Source: Paludibacter sp. (GTDB lineage Bacteria; Bacteroidota; Bacteroidia; Bacteroidales; Paludibacteraceae). Taken from it: 5,415 bases of DNA. The translations under genes and the position numbers were made by a program. The notes under the pieces are model-generated. The model did not search any database. It had not been told where the DNA came from and saw only the letters and a program-made list of their open reading frames with translations. The stretch spans positions 1-5,415 of the forward strand of contig JAQTOL010000252.1 in NCBI GenBank assembly GCA_028748945.1. Direction: 5' to 3'. Of this stretch, positions 1 through 4,878 are shown piece by piece. Position 1 is the first letter of the stretch; each line of letters begins with the position of its first letter.

Positions 1-164
1 TTTGTGTCAATGGCATTAAGCCTCTTACCCCGGGCTACACGTAATGCCAGCTCTCCGGTATTCACCGTTTCCGACCGTACTACCTGCGGGTAATAACCCG
101 TTTTCTTTTGTCCTTCGGGGTTCAGGTAATCACCCCGATGAATCATTTTGTAATTAATACTCAT
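1..164 (-). CDS. HU-like (HU-HIG type) DNA-binding protein, N-terminal part
   Basis: The first 54 residues are visible; the gene runs off the left edge. It begins MSINYKMIHRGDYLNPEGQ and continues with a GYYPQVV segment, then a stretch around TGELALRVARGK. This follows the layout of the Bacteroidota HU-related (HU-HIG) proteins: a short MSxNYK-type opening, a YYPQ/YYAQ beta strand, and the first helices of the HU fold. These proteins are thought to bind DNA as dimers in the nucleoid; the specific target is unknown. The DNA-binding arm and C-terminus lie outside the window. The ATG at 164-162 matches the expected N-terminus and has no obvious SD, as is usual in this phylum. It is separated from the upstream aromatic operon by about 275 bp holding an array of palindromic sites, so it is probably transcribed separately. 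The family call is fairly secure; the role is inferred. Confidence 0.78.
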   Translation of the reverse strand, partial: MSINYKMIHRGDYLNPEGQKKTGYYPQVVRSETVNTGELALRVARGKRLNAIDT

Positions 165-251
165 GGCTATCTATCGTTTAATGAGTTGATTCCAATCCTT
201 TATTCCGGCATTCTGTTTGTATTAGCATAAAAATACCCAACTTTTATCTGC

Positions 252-334
252 AACATATATATGTTACTTATTGTAACATATATATGCTAATATAGTTAGC
301 TTATATATCATAATGTTGATAACTTATATATGTC
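252..334. repeat. Four palindrome-like sites at exact 23-bp spacing upstream of the HU-like gene
   Basis: Four related 14-bp sites start at 252, 275, 298 and 321: AACATATATATGTT (perfect palindrome), AACATATATATGCT, AGCTTATATATCAT and AACTTATATATGTC. The start-to-start distance is 23 bp each time, about two helical turns. The first two copies also form a 14-bp perfect inverted repeat (254-267 with 273-286, 5-nt loop). The array lies 88 to 170 bp before the HU-like start codon and downstream of the aromatic operon. Regular spacing on one DNA face suggests cooperative binding of a dimeric regulator, but the TA-rich core is low in complexity. I see no convincing TAnnTTTG promoter box beside it. 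Confidence 0.55.
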
Positions 335-433
335 AGGAATAATTCTTCAATATCTATACTATAGTTATTCGGTATAAAAGGACTAACATACCGGCTGTTG
401 TTTATTAGTTCCACCTGACAGATAAACACAATA

Positions 434-461
434 CAAATGATTATTCCATAATAATCATTTG
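434..461. repeat. Perfect 12-bp inverted repeat overlapping the DAHP synthase stop codon
   Basis: CAAATGATTATT (434-445) and AATAATCATTTG (450-461) are perfect reverse complements separated by CCAT. The hairpin covers the last six codons and the stop of the DAHP synthase/chorismate mutase gene. It could act at the 3' end of the operon mRNA (processing or protection), but the stem has few G-C pairs and no U-tract follows on the minus strand, so it is not a standard intrinsic terminator. Confidence 0.6.
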
Positions 462-1499
462 ATGTCGTACCGATTCTTCGTGTATGGCAACCAGCACGGT
501 TTTCATAAACTCACCATCCATATCCATTTTCTCAGCCTGTGCAATGCGGGTTTTCAGGATTTCGTCATAGCGCTGTTCCTGTAAAATCGGCATATTGTGT
601 TCTTTTTTATATACACCAATCTCATTGGAAACCCGCATACGTTTGGCCAATAATTCAAGTAAACTGTCATCGAGTTCATCAATCTGACGACGTAAAGCTG
701 TCAGACTCTCCGTACTCTGGGTCATATCCCGGATAACGAGCGTATTTAAAATAAAATCAAGAACCGCAGGAGTAACCTGCTGAGCGGCATCACTCCAGGC
801 TTTATCCGGATTACAATGTGATTCTACAATCAGGCCATCATAATTCAAATCCATAGCTTGCTGACAAAGGGGAGCAATCAATTCACGTTTTCCACCAATA
901 TGACTTGGATCACAAATCAATGGCAAATTAGGCAACTGGCGATGCAACTCGATGGGGAGATGCCATTGTGGCAAATTACGGTATATTTTTTTATCGGATG
1001 TACTGAAACCACGATGAATGGCAGCAATACGTCTGATTCCGGCATTATAAACCCGTTCGATAGCACCGATCCATAAATCCAAATCAGGATTAACCGGATT
1101 CTTTATGAAGACCGGAATGTCAATTCCTTCCAGAGCGTCAGCAATTTCCTGTACTGCAAACGGATTAGCAGATGTTCGTGCGCCAATCCAGAGAATATCC
1201 ACGTTATGCGATAAAGCCTCGCGAACATGACCTGCTGTAGCCACTTCCACGGCAGTATACATTCCCAACTCCTCTTGTACACGTTTCAACCACGGTAAGC
1301 CTTTCACTCCTACCCCTTCAAAACCACCCGGTTTAGTCCTTGGTTTCCATATTCCGGCACGGAACATTTTTACACCACGGGCCGAAAGCTCGCGGGCAGT
1401 CTCCATGACTTGTTCTTCTGTTTCAGCGCTGCACGGACCAGCAATAATAAATGGACGCTTGGCGTCGACTCCCGGCAATAAAATTGATTCGAATTCCAT
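441..1499 (-). CDS. Bifunctional DAHP synthase (type I-beta) / chorismate mutase (AroQ type)
   Basis: A 352-residue fusion. Residues about 15-255 are a 3-deoxy-7-phosphoheptulonate synthase (PEP plus erythrose 4-phosphate, first step of the shikimate pathway). Visible motifs are GPCS at 21-24 (metal Cys23), KPRT at 52-55, GAR at 106-108, KNP at 133-135, IHRGF at 161-165, DPSH at 197-200, and the VESHCNP segment with Glu226 and Asp237 as likely metal ligands. Residues about 262-350 form a helical AroQ chorismate mutase: LRRQIDELD near 269-277, AKRM with Arg287, YKKE, and a final EESVRHQ. This domain may also confer feedback control, as in related fusions. The frame is open to an ATG at 1565, but that adds 22 residues translated from degenerate repeat DNA. 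The ATG at 1499 gives the family-like MEFESILLPGV start and follows an A-rich SD-less leader. It is the last gene of the visible operon. Confidence 0.93.
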   Translation of the reverse strand: MEFESILLPGVDAKRPFIIAGPCSAETEEQVMETARELSARGVKMFRAGIWKPRTKPGGFEGVGVKGLPWLKRVQEELGMYTAVEVATAGHVREALSHNVDILWIGARTSANPFAVQEIADALEGIDIPVFIKNPVNPDLDLWIGAIERVYNAGIRRIAAIHRGFSTSDKKIYRNLPQWHLPIELHRQLPNLPLICDPSHIGGKRELIAPLCQQAMDLNYDGLIVESHCNPDKAWSDAAQQVTPAVLDFILNTLVIRDMTQSTESLTALRRQIDELDDSLLELLAKRMRVSNEIGVYKKEHNMPILQEQRYDEILKTRIAQAEKMDMDGEFMKTVLVAIHEESVRHQMIIME

Positions 1500-1582
1500 A
1501 TTATTTGTTTTTTTATATTTTCTAACTAATCTGTCTGGCTTATTATTAATCAAACACTTAACCAATATACCAGTCAGCTTTT

Positions 1583-1660
1583 CAACTAATCAATCCATTA
1601 ACCAATCAACTAATCAACTAATCAACCAATTAACCAATCAACTAATCAACCAATTAACCT
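1583..1660. repeat. Octamer tandem repeat with 24-bp superperiod
   Basis: Nine octamers stand in strict register from 1583 to 1654, consensus YAAYYAAT, with a partial tenth after them. Three variants recur in order: CAACTAAT, CAACCAAT, TAACCAAT, giving a 24-bp higher-order unit (clearest at 1615-1660). Degenerate octamers in the same register reach back to about 1543 (for example TAACCAAT at 1559). The array fills most of the 146-bp gap between the aminotransferase and DAHP synthase genes. It enters the aminotransferase frame and provides its TGA stop at 1648-1646. Confidence 0.9.
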
Positions 1661-2872
1661 TACTCTTTCCAGCGCTTCACCAAGCATTTTCTCGTTGGCA
1701 CAAAGCGAAAGTCGTATATAACGGTTTCCTTTGTCTCCAAATATAAATCCCGGTGTGATAAATACTTTAGATTCGTACAACACCTTATCGGCTAGTACGC
1801 CACTATCCGCATAGTTAGATGGAATTTTCCCCCACAGAAACATTCCCACCTGATTTTTATCGAAAGTACATCCCAACGATTTCAGAATTTCTTCGGCTAA
1901 ATTACGTCGGTTTTTATACAATTCAATATTCATTTCCCGATGCCATTCGGCAGAGTTATTCAGAGCCGCTATGGCTGCTACTTGCATCGGTTTAAACTGA
2001 CCACTGTCAATATTACTCTTCACTTTCAACACCCATTGCACGAATTCAGCATTCGATGCCAGCATTCCCATACGCCACCCGGGCATATTATGTGATTTAC
2101 TCATGGAATTCAGCTCAATACAAATATCTTTTGCACCCTCTACCTGAAGAATACTCAGACGGTTTTCATTTAAAATAAAACTATAAGGATTATCATTACA
2201 AATTACAATCCCGTGTTTTTTTCCAAAAGACACCAGTTTTTCAAATAGTTCAGGCGTTGCACTGGCACCTGTAGGCATGTTTGGATAATTAACCCACATT
2301 AGTTTAACGTTGCTCAGGTCCATTTGTTCAAGTGCTTCAAAATCGGGTTGCCAGTTGTTATTTTCGTCCAAATCATAGCTGATAACTTTAGCCTGAACTA
2401 AGTTACTCACAGCCGAATAAGTCGGATAGCCCGGGTTTGGAACCAATACGCCATCGCCCGGATTTAGAAAAGCCAGTGAAATGTGTAAAATACCTTCTTT
2501 GGATCCGATCAGGGGTTGAATTTCGTTGGCAGGATTTAAGTCGACCGCAAACCATTTCTTATACCAATCGGCAAAAGCCTTCCGTAATTCGGGAATTCCG
2601 ACGTAAGGTTGATAACCATGGGCATTAGCTTCGGCAGCCGATTTACAAAGTGCTTCGACGGTTTCTTTTGAAGGCGGCAGATCGGGACTTCCAATACCTA
2701 AACTGATTACATTCATGCCTTTGGCATTCATGTCGGCAACTTCCTTCAGTTTAGTTGAAAAATAATATTCGCTTATTGAACTTAAACGTTCAGCAGGTAC
2801 AATTTGACGACCCCCGGCCCCTAAAGGGGAGCTTGAGTTACCTTCGTCATCTTTAACAATATCTTTATGCAT
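1646..2872 (-). CDS. Class I/II-fold PLP-dependent aminotransferase of the aromatic operon
   Basis: A 408-residue fold-type I aminotransferase resembling the LL-diaminopimelate/aspartate aminotransferase group found beside pheA in Bacteroidales. Motifs: ISLGIGSPDLPPS (56-68), HGYQPYVG (85-92), GSKEGILH (123-130), NYPNMPTGA (195-203), NDNPYSF with Asp227 and Tyr230, SMSKSHNMPGWR with Schiff-base Lys259 and phosphate-binding Arg267, and YIRLSL with substrate-carboxylate Arg387. Position suggests transamination of phenylpyruvate and/or prephenate; specificity cannot be read from sequence. Met199 occupies the place of the usual PLP-contacting Asn in NPTG. The N-terminus is odd. Family similarity starts around residue 24 (IVPAERLSSISEYYF), while residues 14-22 (SSPLGAGGR) are encoded by an intergenic-type repeat. 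No other start codon lies between Met1 and Met48, so Met1 is kept. The last residues and stop come from the octamer array. It follows pheA by 60 bp. Confidence 0.88.
   Translation of the reverse strand: MHKDIVKDDEGNSSSPLGAGGRQIVPAERLSSISEYYFSTKLKEVADMNAKGMNVISLGIGSPDLPPSKETVEALCKSAAEANAHGYQPYVGIPELRKAFADWYKKWFAVDLNPANEIQPLIGSKEGILHISLAFLNPGDGVLVPNPGYPTYSAVSNLVQAKVISYDLDENNNWQPDFEALEQMDLSNVKLMWVNYPNMPTGASATPELFEKLVSFGKKHGIVICNDNPYSFILNENRLSILQVEGAKDICIELNSMSKSHNMPGWRMGMLASNAEFVQWVLKVKSNIDSGQFKPMQVAAIAALNNSAEWHREMNIELYKNRRNLAEEILKSLGCTFDKNQVGMFLWGKIPSNYADSGVLADKVLYESKVFITPGFIFGDKGNRYIRLSLCANEKMLGEALERVRLIG
2809..2832. repeat. CCCCTAAAGGGG-type repeat, copy inside the aminotransferase reading frame
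   Basis: This copy contains GACCCC and CCCCTAAAGGGGA blocks and matches the reverse complement of the copy at 2902-2925 at 19 of 24 positions. It is translated in frame as part of SSPLGAGGR in the aminotransferase N-terminus. Repeats of this type are common between genes in Bacteroidota genomes (from memory, not searched here). The core CCCC-TAAA-GGGG is itself a small hairpin. Confidence 0.78.
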
Positions 2873-2932
2873 AAATTTTTTAAATAAAATGTACTTATTT
2901 GTTTCCCCTTTAGGGGTTAGGGGTCTTTTTTA
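2873..2932 (-). other. pheA/aminotransferase spacer with second CCCCTAAAGGGG-type repeat (2902-2925)
   Basis: This 60-bp spacer holds the second repeat copy, in opposite orientation to the one inside the aminotransferase gene. On the minus-strand mRNA the two copies can pair as GACCCC with GGGGTC and CCCCTAAAGGGGA with TCCCCTTTAGGGG. That would put the aminotransferase start codon in a loop of about 69 nt. The remaining spacer is A/T-rich and has no SD before the ATG at 2872. Confidence 0.7.
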
Positions 2933-3778
2933 TTAATCATTGGGTGTTGCTCCTTCGGCATATTCACCCAGGGTTTTCAATTCATTAATCAATGGTTTAA
3001 TGGCAACCAGAGACTGTTTATAACGTTCGTGGTCATCGAACTTAAAATCGACATAAAACTGGTATTCCCACTCACGACCCAAAATTGGTAATGATTGGAT
3101 TTTGGTCAGATTAATTCCATAAAAGGAAAAAACCGATAATACTTTCGATAAACTTCCTTCGGTATGAGGCAATGTAAATACAATTGTCGCTTTATTAATC
3201 GGTTCATCTTTCTGAATTTCATCAACCACCCAGTCATTGGCAAATATCAGGAAGCGGGTAAAATTACGTTTATTGGTTTCAATTCCCTTTGCCAGGATAT
3301 TTAATCCGTAAATTTCGGCAGCACGTTCGCTGCAGATAGCAGCATTTCCAATCAGTTTTTTTTCAGTAATATCTTTTGCAGCCAGCGCTGTATCTTCATG
3401 CTCCACAACTTTAACGCCGGGTAAAGTCCCTATAAAATCGGAACATTGCATTAAGGCTATCGGATGCGACTGTACTTCTTTAATATCGTGAATCGTTTGC
3501 CCTGGCAAAGCTGCCAGACAATGGGAAACACGCAATTTATATTCACCCGCTATGGGAAATTTGTGATCTTTCAACAATTCGTAATTTGGTAACAGACTTC
3601 CGGCAATTGTATTTTCAATGGCCATTATTCCAATGACATTTGAGTCCTTCTTAATCGCTTTAAAAATATCACGAAAAGTAATACATGGAATAATCTCAAC
3701 CTCTTCGCCTCCGAAAAAATTCTCTGCTGCAATGCCGTGATAGGCTCCTAATCCACCCTGAATAGCTACTCGTTTCAT
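2933..3778 (-). CDS. pheA: Prephenate dehydratase with C-terminal ACT domain
   Basis: A 281-residue monofunctional prephenate dehydratase, converting prephenate to phenylpyruvate. The catalytic PDT domain spans about 1-180: VAIQGGLGAYH opening, IENTIAGS at 54-61, QSHPIALMQC at 103-112, and the hallmark NFTRF at 172-176 with catalytic Thr174. An ACT domain follows (about 197-275) for allosteric Phe sensing: TEGSLSKVL (206-214) stands where the GALV motif usually lies, and KIQSLPI (226-232) replaces the ESRP motif. Effector binding may therefore differ from the E. coli enzyme. There is no fused chorismate mutase; that activity sits in the third gene of the operon. It is the first structural gene after an attenuator-like leader, whose terminator ends 21 bp before the ATG. 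The start is supported by the MKRVAIQGG opening typical of the family; no SD is visible. Confidence 0.95.
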   Translation of the reverse strand: MKRVAIQGGLGAYHGIAAENFFGGEEVEIIPCITFRDIFKAIKKDSNVIGIMAIENTIAGSLLPNYELLKDHKFPIAGEYKLRVSHCLAALPGQTIHDIKEVQSHPIALMQCSDFIGTLPGVKVVEHEDTALAAKDITEKKLIGNAAICSERAAEIYGLNILAKGIETNKRNFTRFLIFANDWVVDEIQKDEPINKATIVFTLPHTEGSLSKVLSVFSFYGINLTKIQSLPILGREWEYQFYVDFKFDDHERYKQSLVAIKPLINELKTLGEYAEGATPND

Positions 3779-3799
3779 ATTTAGTTGTTCGTTTTGAAT

Positions 3800-3834
3800 A
3801 AAAAAAAATCCTGCTCATATTTTGAGCAGGATTT
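3800..3834 (-). terminator. Intrinsic terminator of the pheA leader (attenuator, regions 3 and 4)
   Basis: On the minus strand AAATCCTGCTC (3834-3824), loop AAAATAT, GAGCAGGATTT (3816-3806) form an 11-bp stem. The RNA 3' side then runs into nine consecutive U (3808-3800). It sits between the leader peptide and pheA, so a terminator here only makes sense as a regulated one. The 5' arm is complementary to an upstream segment just after the leader stop codon. Confidence 0.93.
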
Positions 3835-3888
3835 CCATGTATTATCTATTGATATAGTTTTGTTTTTTACATAAAGGCTATCCTGCTC
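3824..3888 (-). promoter_or_regulatory. Antiterminator pairing (region 2 with region 3)
   Basis: GAGCAGGAT at 3888-3880 (region 2) is perfectly complementary to ATCCTGCTC at 3832-3824 (region 3, the terminator's 5' arm), with a 47-nt loop. Two more C-G pairs are possible beyond a 2x2 internal loop. Region 2 is identical to the terminator's 3' arm, so the two structures exclude each other. Region 2 begins at the nucleotide right after the leader peptide stop. A ribosome at that stop would mask it, whereas one stalled on the Phe/Tyr codons would leave it free. Confidence 0.85.
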
Positions 3889-3907
3889 TTACCTACTAAA
3901 GTAAAAG
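3886..3907 (-). promoter_or_regulatory. Possible protector/pause hairpin (region 1 with region 2)
   Basis: On the minus strand CTTTTAC (3907-3901) can pair with GTAAGAG (3892-3886) across the 8-nt loop TTTAGTAG: seven pairs including one G-U. The stem takes in the final Tyr/Phe codons and the leader stop and overlaps region 2. It is therefore placed to act as the 1:2 structure that lets the terminator form when the leader is not translated. It is weak and A/U-rich, so more tentative than the other two structures. Confidence 0.5.
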
Positions 3908-3942
3908 TAAAAAAAGAAATATGTAAAAAATCGGTTGACCAT
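3889..3942 (-). CDS. pheL: Phe/Tyr-rich leader peptide of the pheA operon
   Basis: A 17-residue ORF, MVNRFFTYFFFYFYFSR, with 7 Phe (six TTT, one TTC) and 3 Tyr (one TAT, two TAC). Ten of the eleven residues 5-15 are aromatic. It is preceded by an AAGGA motif eight bases before the ATG. It lies about 20 bases inside the predicted transcript and ends directly against the antiterminator arm. This is the arrangement of ribosome-mediated attenuators, for example the enterobacterial pheA leader, which also has seven Phe. Slow translation when Phe-tRNA (and probably Tyr-tRNA) is scarce would stall the ribosome over region 1, favour the antiterminator and allow pheA transcription. It is too short for standard gene callers. 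The symbol is given by analogy of function, not by homology. Confidence 0.9.
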   Translation of the reverse strand: MVNRFFTYFFFYFYFSR

Positions 3943-3950
3943 AATGTTTG

Positions 3951-3955
3951 TCCTT
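3951..3955 (-). promoter_or_regulatory. SD-like site of the leader peptide
   Basis: AAGGA on the minus strand stands 8 nt before the leader ATG (3942). None of the three operon genes shows such a site, in line with the weak SD use of Bacteroidota. Its presence here supports real translation of the leader. Confidence 0.6.
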
Positions 3956-3969
3956 TTGCTTAGACGCTA

Positions 3970-3998
3970 CAAAAGTAATATAATTTCAATAAATACAA
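3970..3998 (-). promoter_or_regulatory. Bacteroidota-type promoter of the pheA operon
   Basis: The -7 box TACTTTTG (3977-3970) fits the Bacteroidota consensus TAnnTTTG exactly. A TTG at 3998-3996 lies 18 bp upstream, at the -33 position. Transcription would start near 3963-3966, about 20 nt before the leader ATG, giving a leader RNA of roughly 165 nt to the attenuator. The positions agree well with an attenuation system; the start site itself is inferred. Confidence 0.75.
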
Positions 3999-4097
3999 CC
4001 AAATTGAAAATAAAAAGTTCAAATAAATTTCAAATTATCAAGAATCTGTTATTTTAGACTGCTTCCTATTTTAATGCAGAAATGATTTTTACGAATG

Positions 4098-4133
4098 AAA
4101 ACAGGAATGAATAAAAATATTCATTCCTGTTTT
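4098..4133 (-). terminator. Strong hairpin terminator of the 40-residue ORF
   Basis: A 16-bp perfect stem (4098-4113 with 4118-4133) has a 4-nt AAAA loop on the plus strand and is flanked by A-runs and T-runs on both sides, so it can work in either direction. It lies 22 bp beyond the stop of the small minus-strand ORF and insulates it from the pheA promoter. No plus-strand gene reads toward it from the left. Confidence 0.82.
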
Positions 4134-4154
4134 TCAAGAAATTAAATCAAATAA

Positions 4155-4277
4155 CTATTTTTTCTTCTTCAAGTCATCCAAATCCTCTTTCACCGTTTCG
4201 GTTTGATAAGACGGAATGTGTTTTACATGTTTACCTGACTTCACTTTTTTAGGTTGTTTGTTTCCTGATGCACCCAT
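4155..4277 (-). CDS. Small lysine-rich hypothetical protein, 40 residues
   Basis: The ORF encodes 40 residues, opening MGASGNKQPKKVKSGKHVKH and ending EDLDDLKKKK. A strong GGAGGA (4291-4286) stands 8 nt before the ATG, and a strong hairpin terminator follows its stop, so it looks like a stand-alone gene. Twelve residues are Lys. The first half is basic and probably unstructured; then comes a short IPSYQTETV segment and a charged tail that could be helical. There is no signal peptide, membrane segment or metal motif. I do not recognise a characterised family; a role in nucleic-acid or ribosome binding would fit the charge but is only a guess. I see no clear TAnnTTTG box upstream. Confidence 0.7.
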   Translation of the reverse strand: MGASGNKQPKKVKSGKHVKHIPSYQTETVKEDLDDLKKKK

Positions 4278-4878
4278 AATTTTGTTCCTCCAATTTAATT
4301 AAATAAACCATTATAAATTAATATTGAGTCGTGTTCTGTTATGAATTATAGCCGGACTGCTCGAATCTGTTTAGCGCAAAAAGCGAGCCATACTGCAAAA
4401 AGAGCAATATATTCATGAATTACAGACAGAATGGCTGACTATTGTCCACGGCCAGTATTTCGGGGACTTTCCCGGCGGGAACAAATTCACACAATGCTGC
4501 TGACCGTAGGTTATCAAGTGAACTCCACAACGGGTTTCAGGTTCTTTATGAGTCTTTTATTGAGGAGTACCGTACACGCATTTTAAATTAGTAAATAAAA
4601 TATTTAAGTTTTTATTTGAATAAAAACAGTATGATTTATGCATACTATCCTTTCCAGCTTAGATGAATTAATTTTATCTTTTTATTTTAAACAGCTCACA
4701 GTAAGAAAATTGAATTAACTTCATTTCTCCGTGCAAAGGGATAGCACTCAATCTTTTGCATATTTTATGTTTTTAAGGTTTTATATTGTGTTTTTAAAGC
4801 ACTTTTTTTCAGGTAATTCTGACTGAGAACAGGCATTTTTTTGTAAATTTGCGGCTCAATAAAAAAATACCGTCTAAA
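4278..4878. other. 600-bp gene-poor region with a more G+C-rich block (4341-4591), possible decayed gene
   Basis: No intact gene is visible. The flanks (4292-4340 and 4592-4843) are very AT-rich. One hairpin occurs there (GTTTTTATT at 4608-4616 with AATAAAAAC at 4619-4627), not followed by a U-tract. The block 4341-4591 is visibly richer in G+C and partly open in several frames. One plus-strand frame (4375-4500) reads protein-like (KEQYIHELQTEWLTIVHGQY) to a stop. The next frame (4439-4591) continues with ADRRLSSELHNGFQVLYESF and ends at TAG 4589. Read together they could be the 3' remains of a frameshifted gene. Minus-strand frames there are open too, so coding strand and identity are unsettled and I recognise no family. 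Confidence 0.3.
4844..4851 (+). promoter_or_regulatory. Probable -7 promoter box for the reductase gene
   Basis: TAAATTTG matches the Bacteroidota -7 consensus TAnnTTTG, 27 bp before the ATG at 4879, predicting a short untranslated leader of about 20 nt. No clear TTG is seen at the -33 position, so this rests on one box plus its placement. Confidence 0.5.

Noticed and set aside
165..440. CRISPR-like array in the left spacer
   Set aside because: The copies are 14-bp degenerate palindromes with only 9-bp gaps of A/T-rich DNA, unlike CRISPR repeats and spacers.
539..1076. Short plus-strand ORFs inside the DAHP synthase gene (539-736, 858-1076), and likewise 2437-2628 in the aminotransferase
   Set aside because: They are antisense to well-supported genes, lack start signals and look like no protein family.
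1500..1565. 22-residue N-terminal extension of DAHP synthase from an upstream ATG at 1565
   Set aside because: The added residues are encoded by degenerate octamer and A/T-rich DNA and do not resemble the family. The ATG at 1499 gives the expected start.
1405..1746. Plus-strand ORF with a repeated NQLTNQLINQ pattern
   Set aside because: It is a translation of the octamer array plus the antisense of two genes; it has no RBS or family resemblance.
2902..2925. CCCCTAAAGGGG hairpin as a terminator between pheA and the aminotransferase
   Set aside because: On the minus strand the hairpin is followed by AAACAAATAAG, not a U-tract, and its partner lies inside the next gene, so a dispersed repeat explains it better.
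3867..3872. ATGTAA start-stop on the minus strand between regions 2 and 3 of the attenuator
   Set aside because: A six-base match is expected by chance in A/T-rich DNA, and no SD precedes it.
4341..4418. 25-codon plus-strand ORF beginning ATGAATTATAGC
   Set aside because: No SD, no family resemblance and an early stop; it is part of the block with competing open frames.
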